Of a DNA stretch of 64,000 nucleotides, positions 9,515 through 19,739 are shown in pieces; the stretch's first letter is position 1; each line of letters begins with the position of its first letter. The position numbers and the translations under genes were made by a program. Below the pieces are notes generated by a model that did not search any database, was not told where the DNA came from, and worked only from the letters and a program-made list of their open reading frames with translations. Source of the DNA: Poteriospumella lacustris (taxonomy: Eukaryota; Sar; Chrysophyceae; Chromulinales; Dinobryaceae); the NCBI GenBank assembly GCA_008000375.1, contig SMOI01000152.1:1-64000 (forward strand), in the 5' to 3' direction.

Positions 9515-10339
9515 GGGTTGTCTGAAACAAAAGAGTAAGGTAACAGGATAGAAAGAGGGTAGATTGAACTGTGATTACAATAGAAGAGTTGAGTGATAGA
9601 AGATGCCAATGTGTGGCAGTGAGGTATGTACACGATGACGATGAGTGACTTGAGTGTGTCGTGACATGATGACGACGATATTCATGATGAAGGCTGAGCC
9701 TGATCATCACAACTGATTCTATCAGTCTGTGTATGGAAACTGCTATATCACAGTATCACATCTATCGCAGTATATTGACTACAGTTTTTTCCGACCGTAG
9801 ATCGATCTCTGCTGATTATTGTCTGCCGACCTCCGAGAATGTCGGGTCAGACGCTGAAACCGCCGAAGTCCGACTTACTGCGGCCGACAAATTTTCCGGC
9901 CCGACAATTTGTCGCCGTCGAAGTGGTTTTGTTGGCTTCGGGTTCTGTCCCCTCAAGATATCATTACAGTAGAGTACTGTACAAATAAATCAAACAAGAA
10001 TCAGTATCGACCGACCATAGACGATCGATCGATCGGGTCGCTAGGAAAGTTGTTATTCACTACACTATGTACAGTATAATCGGTGGACAGCGCTACGGTT
10101 ATTGTCGGCTCAACACGACGAATGTCCGACATCTTCTGTGTAGAAATGGCAGCCGGTGACCTCTCTCTCGTCGATGCAAATGCAGACAAAACTACAAGTT
10201 ACTCTCGCCCACGATGCTCACAAGCGAGCCAATCATCGTAGAGCTCACAAGCCCGCGAGGGAGGTGACCCATGTTACGGATTGAGCTGTCTCACTTCAGT
10301 GCGAACTCATCCACGTCCTTCGCCGCAGCACCCGATCAC
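9515..10339. other. Intergenic between a DUF285 gene and a decayed divergent copy
   Basis: No gene is seen. A small inverted repeat pairs CGACAAATT (9885-9893) with AATTTGTCG (9906-9914). From about 9990 (ATAGACGATCGATCG) the DNA resembles the divergent spacers upstream of 11406 and 22136. Confidence 0.5.
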
Positions 10340-10446
10340 TACCATGGCAGATTTGCGTCGGTAACCGTGTGGTGACAGACAAGTGAGCAGGTCGTATGCT
10401 ACCATTGGGAGTGCGTTAATCGATCAAGAAATATGCCTACGGGGGT
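10340..10446 (+). pseudogene. Short remnant of a DUF285 head, subfamily D
   Basis: The plus strand encodes traces of RVVTDK, GRMLPLGVR and SIKKYAYGG, interrupted by stops. These correspond to the family head. It matches the first part of the decayed genes at 11930 and 22681 and is cut off at the repeat that begins at 10455. Confidence 0.6.
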
Positions 10447-10454
10447 CGTTCGCC

Positions 10455-10680
10455 AACGAAAGTGGTCCGAGCCTTTCCGATCCGTTCGGGGTCACTGTTT
10501 AGGTTCGATGATCCTTTCGGTTACCGATCACCGCACAGACAAACGTCGGTAGTCGCAGTATATCGCCGTTGGTAGTAGCCCTCTTCCAGAGCAATACTGT
10601 AACTGCTTTACTTGGGATGCATGATCGTAGATGGTAATACTAGTGACGCTCAGCCTCACCCTGCACGTCTTGAACAACTT
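10455..10680. repeat. Flank repeat of minus-strand A genes (copy 2)
   Basis: Nearly identical to 8306-8542 and also similar to 20935-21172. It lies immediately 3' of the minus-strand gene at 10738-11406 and abruptly follows a truncated head remnant. Confidence 0.8.
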
Positions 10681-10737
10681 ACGTCCACATCCGGCGACAT
10701 CCAACCTCGCTATGTGACTGGACTTACAAGCGCTACA

Positions 10738-11406
10738 CTACCACCCTTGCAACGCCTCTGGTAACGACTGATGAAATGCCGTCGCTCCATGAAATGCTCG
10801 TTTCTTATACACGTCATCACTCACGTCCCACGTGTCCAATGGCTGATTGAACGATGAGGCTTCGGAAAACATGTAGCCAATACTTCTGACCGCTCTCACA
10901 TCCCACGCTGCTAACGGCTGGTTGAAGGACGTGGCGCCATCGAACATGTAACTCATATTGGTCACATGGCTCACATCCCACGTGTCCAGCGGCTGGTTGA
11001 AGTTAGTCGCATAGCAGAACATGCCACTCATCGATGTGACGTTTCGAACGTCCCAACGATCGATGCGATCATTGAACGTGGTATAATAAAAGAGCCAAGA
11101 CATATAAGTCACCTGGCTCACGTCCCAATCGTTGATGTCCCCGTACCGTCGTATGGCAACGGCTCGCTTTCCGCACCACAGCTCCACTGCATCTGGTAGC
11201 GTATCGTTGTCGAATTTCACAAAGGCATACTCTTTGATCATCTGTCGCACGCCAAACGGCAAGATGCGGCCTCCACAACGCTCGTTGACCACGCGATAGA
11301 GACACAAGTCGACTTCCATTTTGATCGGACGGTGCGTACGACCTGTGTCATCGGCTCGTGCTTCTTCAGGATGGGTTTCGGTTGTCTGTGGACAGCTCGT
11401 GGACAT
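10738..11406 (-). CDS. Short DUF285 repeat protein, subfamily A
   Basis: An intact frame of 222 residues from the consensus start MSTSCPQTTETHPEEARADD. An in-frame ATG at 11520 would add 38 residues (including MGAAVVSRNHDVHRQP), part of which is also found upstream of the paralogue at 21201. The head has VDLCLYRVVNERCGGR, LPFGVRQMIKEYAF and FDNDTLPDAVELWC. The solenoid is short: INDWDV, FNDRIDRWDV, three FNQPL units and the cap FHQSLPEALQGW. It is the shortest intact copy, showing how freely unit number varies. Confidence 0.8.
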   Translation of the reverse strand: MSTSCPQTTETHPEEARADDTGRTHRPIKMEVDLCLYRVVNERCGGRILPFGVRQMIKEYAFVKFDNDTLPDAVELWCGKRAVAIRRYGDINDWDVSQVTYMSWLFYYTTFNDRIDRWDVRNVTSMSGMFCYATNFNQPLDTWDVSHVTNMSYMFDGATSFNQPLAAWDVRAVRSIGYMFSEASSFNQPLDTWDVSDDVYKKRAFHGATAFHQSLPEALQGW

Positions 11407-11929
11407 GGGTTGTCTGTGAACGTCATGATTCCGGGAAACCACTGCCGCCCCCATGAAGATCCAGTTTCCTTCAATCGCTATTATCCATGTATATAGAACA
11501 ACAGCAACAACATTATCCATGTACTGTATATAGTTGTTAGTTTTTACCTCGATCGATCATAGACCGTAGTAGTAGTAGAGAAGCCTATAGACGATCGATC
11601 GGGGTTGTCGGCGGATGATCATTGCACTATGTACAGCATATATCAGTGGACAGCACTGCAGTTATTGTCGGTTCAACATGACGAATGTCCGACTTCCTTT
11701 GGCCTCTCTTCTTCTCGCTCTCGTCGTCGTCAATCAACATGCAAAAGGACTCTTGTCTTCTTGCTATGGCCAACGATGCCAGATGCGGGATGCTCACAAG
11801 CGACCCAACCCTCGTAGAGACGCAAGTCGGCGAGGCAGTTGACCCATGTTACCGATCGATAACGCCATCGCTCCTACCGCATCCTCCACGTCCTTCGCCG
11901 CAGTACACGCTCGCTACTGGTAGATTTGC
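11407..11929. other. Divergent spacer between a DUF285 gene and a decayed copy
   Basis: Closely related to 22137-22680. Landmarks are TAGTTGTTAG, ATAGACGATCGAT, GACAGCACTGCAGTTATTG and GACGAATGTCCGACTTCC. No intact frame is visible. It should hold the promoter of the minus-strand gene. Confidence 0.55.
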
Positions 11930-12800
11930 GTCATGGTAGATTTGTAGTGACAGACAAGTGAGCAGGTCCTGCGCTACCGTTTGGAGTGCGTCAATCTATC
12001 AAGGAGTATGCCAGTGGGGGGTCGTTCACAAGCGAAACACCGATGAAGGCGATACGACCTGCTATTCGACGCTTGTTCTCGGTGCCGCGACCGAGAACAA
12101 GCCCGGAAGCTATAGGGTGCGATCAACGATTGGGACGTCAGCAAGGTCACCAATATGGCAGGGAGGTTGTACCGTACCACGTGCAAAACGATCGCATCGA
12201 TCGGTGGGACCTGCGGAAGGTGACGTCGATGGTGCAGCTGTTTGCCCCAAGCAAGAGCCTTCAACCAGCCGTTGGAGGCTTGACATGTCCATCGTGCGGG
12301 CAACATGACCAGTATGTTGGCAGGAGCGCAGGCCTTCAATCGACTGGGATGTTGTGCCGCGACGTCGTTTCACCAGTTACCGTGGTCTGTTTCAAAGTCA
12401 CCGGGCGGCTCAATCCACCGCTCCACAACCTGGCAGTTCCATGCACAGACATCACGGCCTTGTTCTCCAAGGCAGGCGCTGTATCGTTTGACCAGCCGTT
12501 GTGACACGTGGAAGGTTCGGCAGTGTCGACGTATGCGTCAGTCAGTTTGATGGTGCGCCGCGACGTTAACACCAACCACTGGCCGCCGCCTGGGACATCC
12601 ATCGACCGTGTCAACCGATTTGACTCGGGGTTGTTTCCTTGTATCACAGTCGTTCAATGAGCCGTTGTCCCCCTGGGATACGCGTCACGTGACGATTATG
12701 AATGGGTCTGTTCCATGGTGCATGTTACAGGTTCAACAAAGCTATAAGACACGTGGGACGTACAATACGCCGTGTGGTTCAACGAATCGATATGTTCTAT
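11930..12800 (+). pseudogene. Decayed DUF285 gene, subfamily D (copy 1)
   Basis: Family blocks appear in order but in shifting frames: VVTDK, LPFGVRQSIKEYASGG, INDWDVSKVTNMA, NDRIDRWDLRKVTSM, VSFDQPL and SFNEPLSPWDTRHVTIMNG. Several frameshifts and stops separate them. The closest relative is 22681-23380, which is broken in different places, so both derive from a once-coding gene. Confidence 0.7.
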
Positions 12801-13049
12801 AGTGGCGCAGTGGTGTACAATTCAATCGTAACCCGCGTTGGAGGCACCGCGCGCTCCGACACCACCTGTGGTGAGGGCTCGCGCAATGGTCGCTGCGAAC
12901 ACATGGAGAAGGCAGTGAGCGATGGCGACACAGGCTGTTGTACACGTTCCAGACAGAGCAGTCGCCGGATCTCGTACACACGCCGCTGTCACCGTGTGTG
13001 CCATGGCGGTACTATAGAGGACACTGGCAGCGTACGTGCGACTGTCCGT

Positions 13050-13283
13050 CCACCCTTTTGTTGTTTTTATGCAGGACAGGACACTACCGTTTCCCCGAGA
13101 GAAAGGAACCCGTGGGGTGCGGTGCACACTGCACACCATCCTTTCGTGTTCATTTTCCCATTACCATTACCCGCCCAAGGTGCCCGTGTCCTTGTGAAGG
13201 ATTCTGTCAAGCTTAAATGCCGTGCCAAGTCATCCGTGTGAATGTGTAAGGGTGGAGAGTGTGTGGGGGGTGGGGGGGGTGTG
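13050..13283 (+). repeat. Duplicated flank, left part (copy 1)
   Basis: Closely similar to 15859-16082. Landmarks are CCTTTTGTTGTTTT, GCAGGACAGGACAC, TTTTCCCATTACCATTACCC and GGATTCTGTCAAGCTTAAAT. It ends in a G-rich run exactly where the RtcB-like fragment begins. Confidence 0.8.
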
Positions 13284-13285
13284 GG

Positions 13286-13654
13286 GTGTATTTGACCGAA
13301 GCGGATGTGGGTCCCGTCCGTGAACAATTAGCTCAAGCGCTGTTTGATCATATTCCTGTGGGTGTGGGTTCGAAAGGAGTGATTCCCAAGAGTATGGCCG
13401 ATTTGAATGCGGCGTTAGAGATGGGTATGGATTGGAGTATTCGAGAAGGGTATGCCTGGGCGGGGGACAAAGAACATTGCGAAGAGTACGGCCGTATGTT
13501 GCAAGCCGATCCGAGTAAAGTCTCCAGTCGCGCGAAGAAGCGTGGATTGCCTCAATTGGGTACCTTGGGGGCGGGGAACCATTACTGTGAAATCCAAGTC
13601 GTCGATGAGATATTTGATGAATTTGCGGCGTCGCGTATGGTCGTCGACCACCAA
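13286..13654 (+). pseudogene. rtcB: Internal fragment of an RtcB-type RNA ligase gene
   Basis: The frame encodes an RtcB core: [57 protein letters not shown] and [12 protein letters not shown]. RtcB joins 2',3'-cyclic phosphate or 3'-phosphate RNA ends to 5'-OH ends in tRNA splicing and RNA repair, using a GMP-histidine intermediate. Full-length proteins are about 500 residues. Only about 120 are present; the N-terminal metal-binding cysteine region and the C-terminal guanylylation histidine are both missing. The paralogous flank at 15859-16910 lacks the fragment, so it was inserted or lost. An open frame spans 13259-13771, but a functional protein is unlikely. Confidence 0.85.
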
Positions 13655-13659
13655 GTGGA

Positions 13660-14130
13660 ACGGGTCCAGGTTTGGCGCAGTGGGTTTGGGAGGGATTTTT
13701 GGAAGATGATGACTGATGGAAGATGGCAGATAAAAGACACGGAACTGAATGGGGATAACAAACGGGGATAACAAGATACGGGGATACAGTAACAAACTGG
13801 GATAACAAGATACCGCTGATGGGATAGTACACCTGTGATATAGAGTTATCGGTTGCAAATCGCTTTAACCAGTGTGCCATCTGTACGCGAAAATCAACTT
13901 CCACCACTCGTCTCGTCGGCTCGCAGATATTCGGCATGCACAGCCGACGAACATGGAAAAGACGAAGAAACGAAGAACCCAATAGTTGCTCGTTGTAAAC
14001 CAATGAAAGTAAAAAACAATACCCCGGAGAAGTAACCTGTGAGAATCATTTCCTGAGACATTTTGTGTGCAGATAGCCATGTCCATCCAAAGGAACTCCA
14101 CCGATGAATCAGGTCGTGCTGACCATCCGT
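13660..14130 (+). repeat. Duplicated flank, right part (copy 1), ending in a truncated DUF285 start
   Basis: Similar to 16505-16911 (GCGCAGTGG-TTTGGGAGGGA, ACCACTGTGCCATGTG-type and CAATAGCTGCTCGTTGTAAA-type blocks). At 14079-14130 it contains the start of a DUF285 gene, ATGTCCATCCAAAGGAACTC, as at 16862. Here the gene is cut off after about 50 bases. Confidence 0.75.
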
Positions 14131-14419
14131 AGGCCGCCTTTTTCATAAGCCTTCGACAAAAGACGATGAACCTCCCACCTGACTGATCGAAGAGTGAGTT
14201 GAGACGAATCTCATCTTGGCTTAGGGGCCGGGCCCTTAACCTTAAGCTTGTCGCGGATCCACGGACTTCCCCCAAGATAAGCCGGATATCCACAATTGTA
14301 GAAGCCAACCTCATTCATCGACGGCGATTGATTCACACGACTATCTACTCAATAGGTACCAATGAAATCACAATTGAATTAATTATCTTCATACAGGCGA
14401 TCCTTTACAGTTGTCCGCC

Positions 14420-15250
14420 ATGTCCGCCCTTCAAATGCTCCCTCGCACTGACCGTCCGATCGCTACGGTAGTGGAGCTGTGTCTCTATCGCGTGGTCAGC
14501 GAACGTTGTGGAGGCCGCATCTTGCCGTTTGGTGTGCGACAGATGATCAAGGAGTATGCCTTTGTGACATTCGACAACGATACGCTACGAGAGGCAGTGA
14601 AGTTGTGGTGCGGTCAACGAGCGGTGGCCGTACAACGGTACGGGGACATCAACGATTGGGACGTGAGCCAGGTGACGGACATGTCTTGGCTCTTTCAAGG
14701 TACCACATTCAATGATCGCATTGACCGTTGGGATGTGCGGAACGTCACTTCCATGAACCAAATGTTTTTCAATGCGTCTGTGTTCAATCAGCCGCTGGAC
14801 ACGTGGGACGTGAGTCGGGTAACGACGATGGGCAGCATGTTTGGTGATGCGACATCGTTTAACCAGCCGCTATCCTCCTGGGACGTGAGACACGTTCACA
14901 GTATGGATGGCATGTTCTATGGTGCCACCGCGTTCAACCAGCCACTGGGCAGTTGGAATGTGAGTCAGGTCACGACTATGTTCTACATGTTCTGTACTGC
15001 TTCGTCCTTCAATCAGCCGTTGTCGACATGGGACGTCAGTCAAGTAACGGATATGATGTGTATGTTTTATGGCGCCAGTTCGTTCAATCAGCCGCTGGAC
15101 ACGTGGGATGTAAGCCAGGTGACCAGAATGGGTTCCATGTTCAACGGCGCCACGTCGTTCAACCAGCCGCTACCAGCGTGGAATATGAGCAATATGGTCA
15201 TCGGTGCCACGTCGTTCAACCAGCACTTGACCTTTGGGATAGATACATAG
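14420..15250 (+). CDS. DUF285 repeat protein, subfamily A
   Basis: An intact 276-residue protein from the first ATG (MSALQMLPRTDRPIATV). The head has VELCLYRVVSERCGGR, LPFGVRQMIKEYAF and FDNDTLREAVKLWC. INDWDVSQVTDM, FNDRIDRWDV and five complete FNQPL units follow. The final unit is shortened (LPAWNMSNMVIGATSFNQ), as if about eight residues were deleted, and the protein ends LTFGIDT rather than in the usual cap. There is no signal peptide. Its 5' leader does not share the TGGATATTCA element. Confidence 0.82.
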   Translation: MSALQMLPRTDRPIATVVELCLYRVVSERCGGRILPFGVRQMIKEYAFVTFDNDTLREAVKLWCGQRAVAVQRYGDINDWDVSQVTDMSWLFQGTTFNDRIDRWDVRNVTSMNQMFFNASVFNQPLDTWDVSRVTTMGSMFGDATSFNQPLSSWDVRHVHSMDGMFYGATAFNQPLGSWNVSQVTTMFYMFCTASSFNQPLSTWDVSQVTDMMCMFYGASSFNQPLDTWDVSQVTRMGSMFNGATSFNQPLPAWNMSNMVIGATSFNQHLTFGIDT

Positions 15251-15344
15251 ATGTTTGCGGAGCGATGTTGCTGTGGATATATCATGGTAGTAGAATCACC
15301 GCTCTTGCGTGTTGGCATGTCGATGGGAAGGGGTTGACGTATCT

Positions 15345-15800
15345 ATGTGTAACCGTTCTCTAACGATTGTCCACGTCACTCACATCATGACCATCCAACC
15401 GCCCCACGCCCGCACGCCCCATATATATGAACGTGGGCGTGTCTGTCTGCGGCTTGACGGGTGAGGGTTAGCCTCATCTGCACTACGATATACGGGCATG
15501 TATCCCCAGTGAGGCACCGGCAATGAGCATTGCATGGTTGCTACAGACTTGCTCGTTGGTGCCAATACAAAAGAGGACTTAGGTCACCATAGAAGTGCCA
15601 ATACAGAGATAAAAGATAGCAGGAGCATGCAACCGTACCTCTTGACTGAGCGCCTGCTGGGGGGGGGGGGTAATGAGCGATACTGTCCTCGTATGCTGAG
15701 GGGTACCATTCTCAGAGTAGCCTATTCGAAACGACAAGGAAGGCTTGAACCCTGGCACTTCCATCACCACCCAATCGTCGTTGTCCTTCTTACCTTACCA
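15345..15800 (+). repeat. 3' flank repeat of a subfamily A gene (copy 4, longest)
   Basis: The first part (15345-15612) matches 112-380 and 6107-6345. The second part (15688-15800) matches 8043-8160. It follows the DUF285 gene that ends at 15250. A run of about 13 G residues interrupts it near 15660. Confidence 0.65.
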
Positions 15801-15858
15801 AGAGGCAGCCCTACTCCCAACCGCCCAAAGAGAATCAACGCTCGCTCCATCCAGGGAT

Positions 15859-16082
15859 CCACCTTTTGTTGTTTTATGCAGGACAGGACACCGTTTCGCC
15901 GACGGAAAGGAACCGGTGGGGGTGCGGTGCACACCATCCTTTCGTGTAGATTTTCCCATTACCATTACCCGCCCAAAGTGCCCGTGTCCTTGTGAAGGAT
16001 TCTGTCAAGCTTAAATGCAATGCCGTGCAAAGTCACCCGTGTGAATGGGTAGGGTGGAGAGTGTGTGGGGGGTGGGGGGTGG
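15859..16082 (+). repeat. Duplicated flank, left part (copy 2)
   Basis: Close match to 13050-13283. It continues directly into GACCACCAAGTGGAACG (16091 on), which in copy 1 occurs only after the RtcB fragment. Confidence 0.8.
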
Positions 16083-16504
16083 GTGTCATTGACCACCAAG
16101 TGGAACGTATGCACCACCTGGGTGTTTGTTTGCATTGGGACAACAGGAGGCTGCCCCATAGCATAGTATACATCGCAACTACGTAAATATGGTTTCGGAT
16201 TGCCCATCCCTCCAGCAGATCACGCGCAATGAAGTCGCACACGGTTTCCGGAAAAGACCGTCCACAGGCGCAGGAAATGGTGAATGCTCACTCATTTCTT
16301 TCGTTGCTCGTCTTTACTCATTCAAATACAACTTCACCAATTGTCGCCGGACCATACAATGGATGGGAATTTTAAAAATGGTTCAACAGAGAACGCCTCG
16401 AGTACAATTCACACATCCTTTGGTATCGTTTGAAAAAAGACTTTTTCCAAACGATACCAAAGTCAGACTCGATTGAAAAAATGAAAAACTATCCTTGGAT
16501 CGGA
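16083..16504. other. Intergenic containing a strong palindrome
   Basis: No gene is seen. It contains the inverted repeat at 16418-16462. Most of the stretch has no counterpart in copy 1 of the duplication. Confidence 0.5.
16418..16462. repeat. 45-bp palindrome
   Basis: CTTTGGTATCGTTTG (16418-16432) and its exact reverse complement CAAACGATACCAAAG (16448-16462) flank a 15-base A/T-rich centre that partly self-pairs. A transcript would form a long hairpin. Similar short elements can be terminators, protein sites or transposon remnants; nothing here decides between them. Confidence 0.75.
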
Positions 16505-16849
16505 TCCAGGTTTTTTGCGCAGTGGATTTGGGAGGGATTGTTGACTGCTGGAAGATGGACGAGACGGAAGTGGAACGGGGTTATACCGGTAATAACCAAC
16601 GGGGAGAAAAAGATACCACTGATGATGGGCGATATATAGTACACTTGTGATGTAGAGTTATCGGTTACATAACGCTTTAACCACTGTGCCATGTGTACAC
16701 GTATCAACCTTCTCCACTCGAACACAGACGAACAGGATGGAAGAAAAAGACTAATAACTTCAATCGAAGAAACGAAGAACCCAATAGCTGCTCGTTGTAA
16801 ACCAACGAAGTAAAAAGCAATACCCTGAACGTATTGAGACATTTTGTGT
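16505..16849 (+). repeat. Duplicated flank, right part (copy 2)
   Basis: Matches 13660-14080 and leads directly into the DUF285 copy at 16850. Confidence 0.75.
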
Positions 16850-17731
16850 ATGCAGATAGCCATGTCCATCCAAAGGAACTCCACCGATGAATCAGGTCGC
16901 GCTGACTGTCCAATCGCCAAGGTATTGGACTTGTGCCTCTATCGCGTGGTCACCGATCGTTGTCGAGGCCGCATCTTGCCGTTTGGTGTGCGGCAAATGA
17001 TCAAGGAGTATGCCTTTGTGACATTCGACAACGATACGCTGCGAGAGGCGGTGCGACTATGGTGTCGCAACAAAGCGTTCGCATTTCGACAATATGGTAA
17101 TATCAACAATTGGGACGTGAGCCAGGTGACGAACATGTCTCGACTGTTTCAAGATGCCACATTCAACGATCGCATCGACCGTTAGGACGTGCGGAACGTC
17201 ACCTCGATGAGAGACATGTTTGCCCATGCAGCGAAGTTCAACCAGCCGTTGGACACGTGGAATGTGAGTCGGGTGACGACGATGGGCGGCATGTTTCGTT
17301 GTGCCATGTCGTTTAATTAACCGTTATCCTCCTGGAACGTTAGTCGTGTCACCAGTATGGAGGGTATGTTTGTTGGCACAAGATGGTTTAACCAGCCACT
17401 GGACACGTGGAATGTCAGCCAGGTTACTAATTTGTCAAGCATGTTCACGATGACCTGGTCGTTCAATCAGTCCTTGTCCAAGTGGGACGTGAGTAGCGTC
17501 ACGAATATGTATGGTATGTTCACTCGTGCCACCGCGTTTAACCAGCCACTGGACACGTGGCAGGTCACCAATATGAGTCACATGTTTTGCAACGCCTCGT
17601 CGTTCAACCAGCCGATAGACATGTGGGATGTGCGTCATGTGCAAGATGTGGAAAGTATGTTTGAAGGAACGATATCGCGTCAACGGTCGATACCGTCGTT
17701 GTCGATAATGCTGTGGCAAAGACGGAAGTAG
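16850..17731 (+). pseudogene. DUF285 repeat gene with two nonsense codons
   Basis: From ATG 16850 (or the family Met at 16862) the frame encodes a full head: LDLCLYRVVTDRCRGR, LPFGVRQMIKEYAF and DNDTLREAVRLWC. It is interrupted by TAG at 17183-17185, where paralogues have TGG (RIDRW), and by TAA at 17318-17320, where they have CAG of FNQP. The frame is otherwise open to 17731 with about six more units. The end (FEGTISRQRS) lacks the usual cap. This is a fairly recent pseudogene. Confidence 0.8.
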
Positions 17732-18248
17732 CGCAAAAGCCTCTCAGTGTGTAGTCAGCAAGGTCACTCACATGATCGAGATACAGTTAGCTGAGTGAGA
17801 GAGCGGGAACAACGGAGACTGCCTTTGTATGGAAAAGGCCCAACCGCAAGATCTTAACGAATACAATATTCGTACATCACGATCATATTGATGAAAAATA
17901 GCGAACTATTATTGCTTCGCATACATGATGCAGTTTCTCATACATCGATGGCCCTCTATTCGACAACGATACGCTACGAGAGGTTACGTTGGGGCGGTGG
18001 TGCGGCTATACATGGGCAGTGTCTTCTATATTCCGCCACCGTGTCGGGGCGACGCAGACGCGCAGCGGGCGAAGGGTCGCTCTCTGTCGAGGCGCGGTAC
18101 AGGCGGCACCAGTGCGCGTCTCCCGCCACCACGCGACACGGCCGCAGCCGCAGGAGACATGGCGCCCAGGGCAGAGGCGAACGCGGCCTCTGCGGTTGCC
18201 TGGCGCAGCGTTGGCGAGGGGCGGCGGGTGGCGCCGGGGCCGCCAACG
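17732..18248. other. Intergenic with a DUF285 scar
   Basis: No gene is seen. TTCGACAACGATACGCTACG, which encodes the FDNDTLR block of the DUF285 head, survives as an isolated piece at about 17958-17985. G+C rises sharply after 18020, where the glycosyltransferase island begins. Confidence 0.6.
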
Positions 18249-19739
18249 TCACTGGGGCCCCCGCTCCGAGCGGCGGCACAGCCGCGTCGCCAGCGCGCGG
18301 TACTCGTCGATGAACGAGCGCAGCGACGGCGGCGCCGAGCGGTACTGCGGCGCGAAGGCGAAGTGGACGACGGCGAAGGCCGTGTCCANNNNNNNNNNGA
18401 ACGAGCGCAGCGACGGCGGCGCCGAGCGGTACTGCGGCGCGAAGGCGAAGTGGACGACGGCGAAGGCCGTGTCCACGACGTGGTCGCCGTCGCCATCGCG
18501 TCGCCGCTGGCGCTGCAGCGTCGGCCAGCGCCCGACGAAGGCCTCGTCGTCGCAGCAGTGCTCGCGCAGGAACAGCGGAAAGGCCTCGCGCGCCGTGGCC
18601 AGCGTCGTGGCGAAGAAGTTGATCGAGATGCGCCGCCGCAGCTGCAGCAGCCGCTGCGTCGCGTCGTCGGCGCGCGCCGTCACCGACCACCGCCGCGGCG
18701 CGCGCGGCCGGCGGCCGCTGTAGACGCAGCGCCGCACGAAGCCCTCGACGTCGACGAGCAGCTCGCGGTGCAGCGCGTGCGCCATGTCGCCGCGCTCGAA
18801 GAGGCCGTCGCGGTGCACCGGCGACGTCGCGTTGCAGCGCCAGCTGGACACGGGGCAGGCGCCGCGGTCGTCCGCCGCGTAGTACGTCGTCCACGCAGCG
18901 GCGAACGGCGGCGTCGCCTTCGCCGCGTAGTACGCGTACTGCGCCCGCAGCGCCGCCGCTCGGGACCCGCAGCGCTGCGCCGTCTCCGTCGCTGTGGCGG
19001 TGGCAATGGCAGTGGCGGTGGCAGTGGCAGTGGCAGTCGGCTCAGTCGCCGTCTCGTCGGTCGGCTCGGTGGCCGCGAGGCGGGCGCCCTGGACGGCGAG
19101 GCCGACGTCGTTGTTGAGGATGTTCGGGAAGTAGAACACGGCGGCCGGCCGCTGTCGCTGGTGGCCCTGCACCATCGCGACGAACGAGGGGAAGCGCGCC
19201 AGGTCGAGGAAGACGACGTCGTCGTCGGCCTTCACCAACACGTCGCCGGCCGCCCCCGCCGCCGCCGTCGCGTAGAACTCGTAGAACGGCGCGAAGCGGT
19301 ACGGCTTCGCGGTGACAGAGCCGTTGATGGGGCGCGGCTGAGGACGCGGCGGAAAGTAGCGGTAGCCCGCGTGGCGGTCGGTGGCGTTGAAGAAGGCCGT
19401 CAGGTACGCGCGGTTCGCGGCCGCATACGCCGTGGGGGCGCCCCGGTCGCAGAAGTCCCACACGTGGACCTCGTCGACATAGCCGCGGCGCAGCAGCTGG
19501 TCGGTGTACTGCAGGTGGATCTCCATGAACCACCGGCGCCCCGCGAAGATCGCGTAGACGATGCGCGGCCGCCGGGGAACGAGCGGAGCCGACTGCGGCT
19601 GCGAGACGCGTCGTTTGGGGGCGACCTTCCTTCTGGCGGCGGTGTTGTCTCGGAGGCCGTCGCAGCGCGGCAGCCACCCGCACAGCCGCCACCCGCACAG
19701 CAGCCACACGCCCAGCACGATCCACGCGTTGGAGCCCAT
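18249..19739 (-). CDS. Putative type II membrane glycosyltransferase
   Basis: From the first ATG (MGSNAWIVLGVWLLCGW) the protein has a short N-terminal signal-anchor and then a lumenal domain starting near PRIVYAIFAGRRWFMEIHL (about residue 57). KADDDVVFLD (about residues 170-180) is a DxD-type motif as used by GT-A glycosyltransferases to hold metal and sugar nucleotide. NGS, NAT and similar sites could be N-glycosylated. No family is recognised with confidence. The gene is very G+C-rich compared with its neighbours. The C-terminal part spans a 10-N gap flanked by a 77-bp duplication, so the length as assembled (496 codons) is unreliable; collapsing the duplication removes 29 codons and keeps the frame. 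An upstream in-frame GTG at 19778 is not needed. Confidence 0.7.
   Translation of the reverse strand: MGSNAWIVLGVWLLCGWRLCGWLPRCDGLRDNTAARRKVAPKRRVSQPQSAPLVPRRPRIVYAIFAGRRWFMEIHLQYTDQLLRRGYVDEVHVWDFCDRGAPTAYAAANRAYLTAFFNATDRHAGYRYFPPRPQPRPINGSVTAKPYRFAPFYEFYATAAAGAAGDVLVKADDDVVFLDLARFPSFVAMVQGHQRQRPAAVFYFPNILNNDVGLAVQGARLAATEPTDETATEPTATATATATAIATATATETAQRCGSRAAALRAQYAYYAAKATPPFAAAWTTYYAADDRGACPVSSWRCNATSPVHRDGLFERGDMAHALHRELLVDVEGFVRRCVYSGRRPRAPRRWSVTARADDATQRLLQLRRRISINFFATTLATAREAFPLFLREHCCDDEAFVGRWPTLQRQRRRDGDGDHVVDTAFAVVHFAFAPQYRSAPPSLRSFXXXXDTAFAVVHFAFAPQYRSAPPSLRSFIDEYRALATRLCRRSERGPQ
18312..18475. other. Assembly gap with false duplication
   Basis: Ten Ns (18389-18398) separate two identical 77-bp copies, 18312-18388 and 18399-18475. 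A perfect direct repeat ending exactly at a gap is typical of an unmerged contig overlap. The period of 87 bases keeps the reading frame by chance. Confidence 0.9.

Noticed and set aside
13259-13771. A functional RtcB-like protein of 170 residues
   Set aside because: It lacks essential N- and C-terminal parts, begins without an ATG in a G-run shared with the other flank, and ends in flank sequence.
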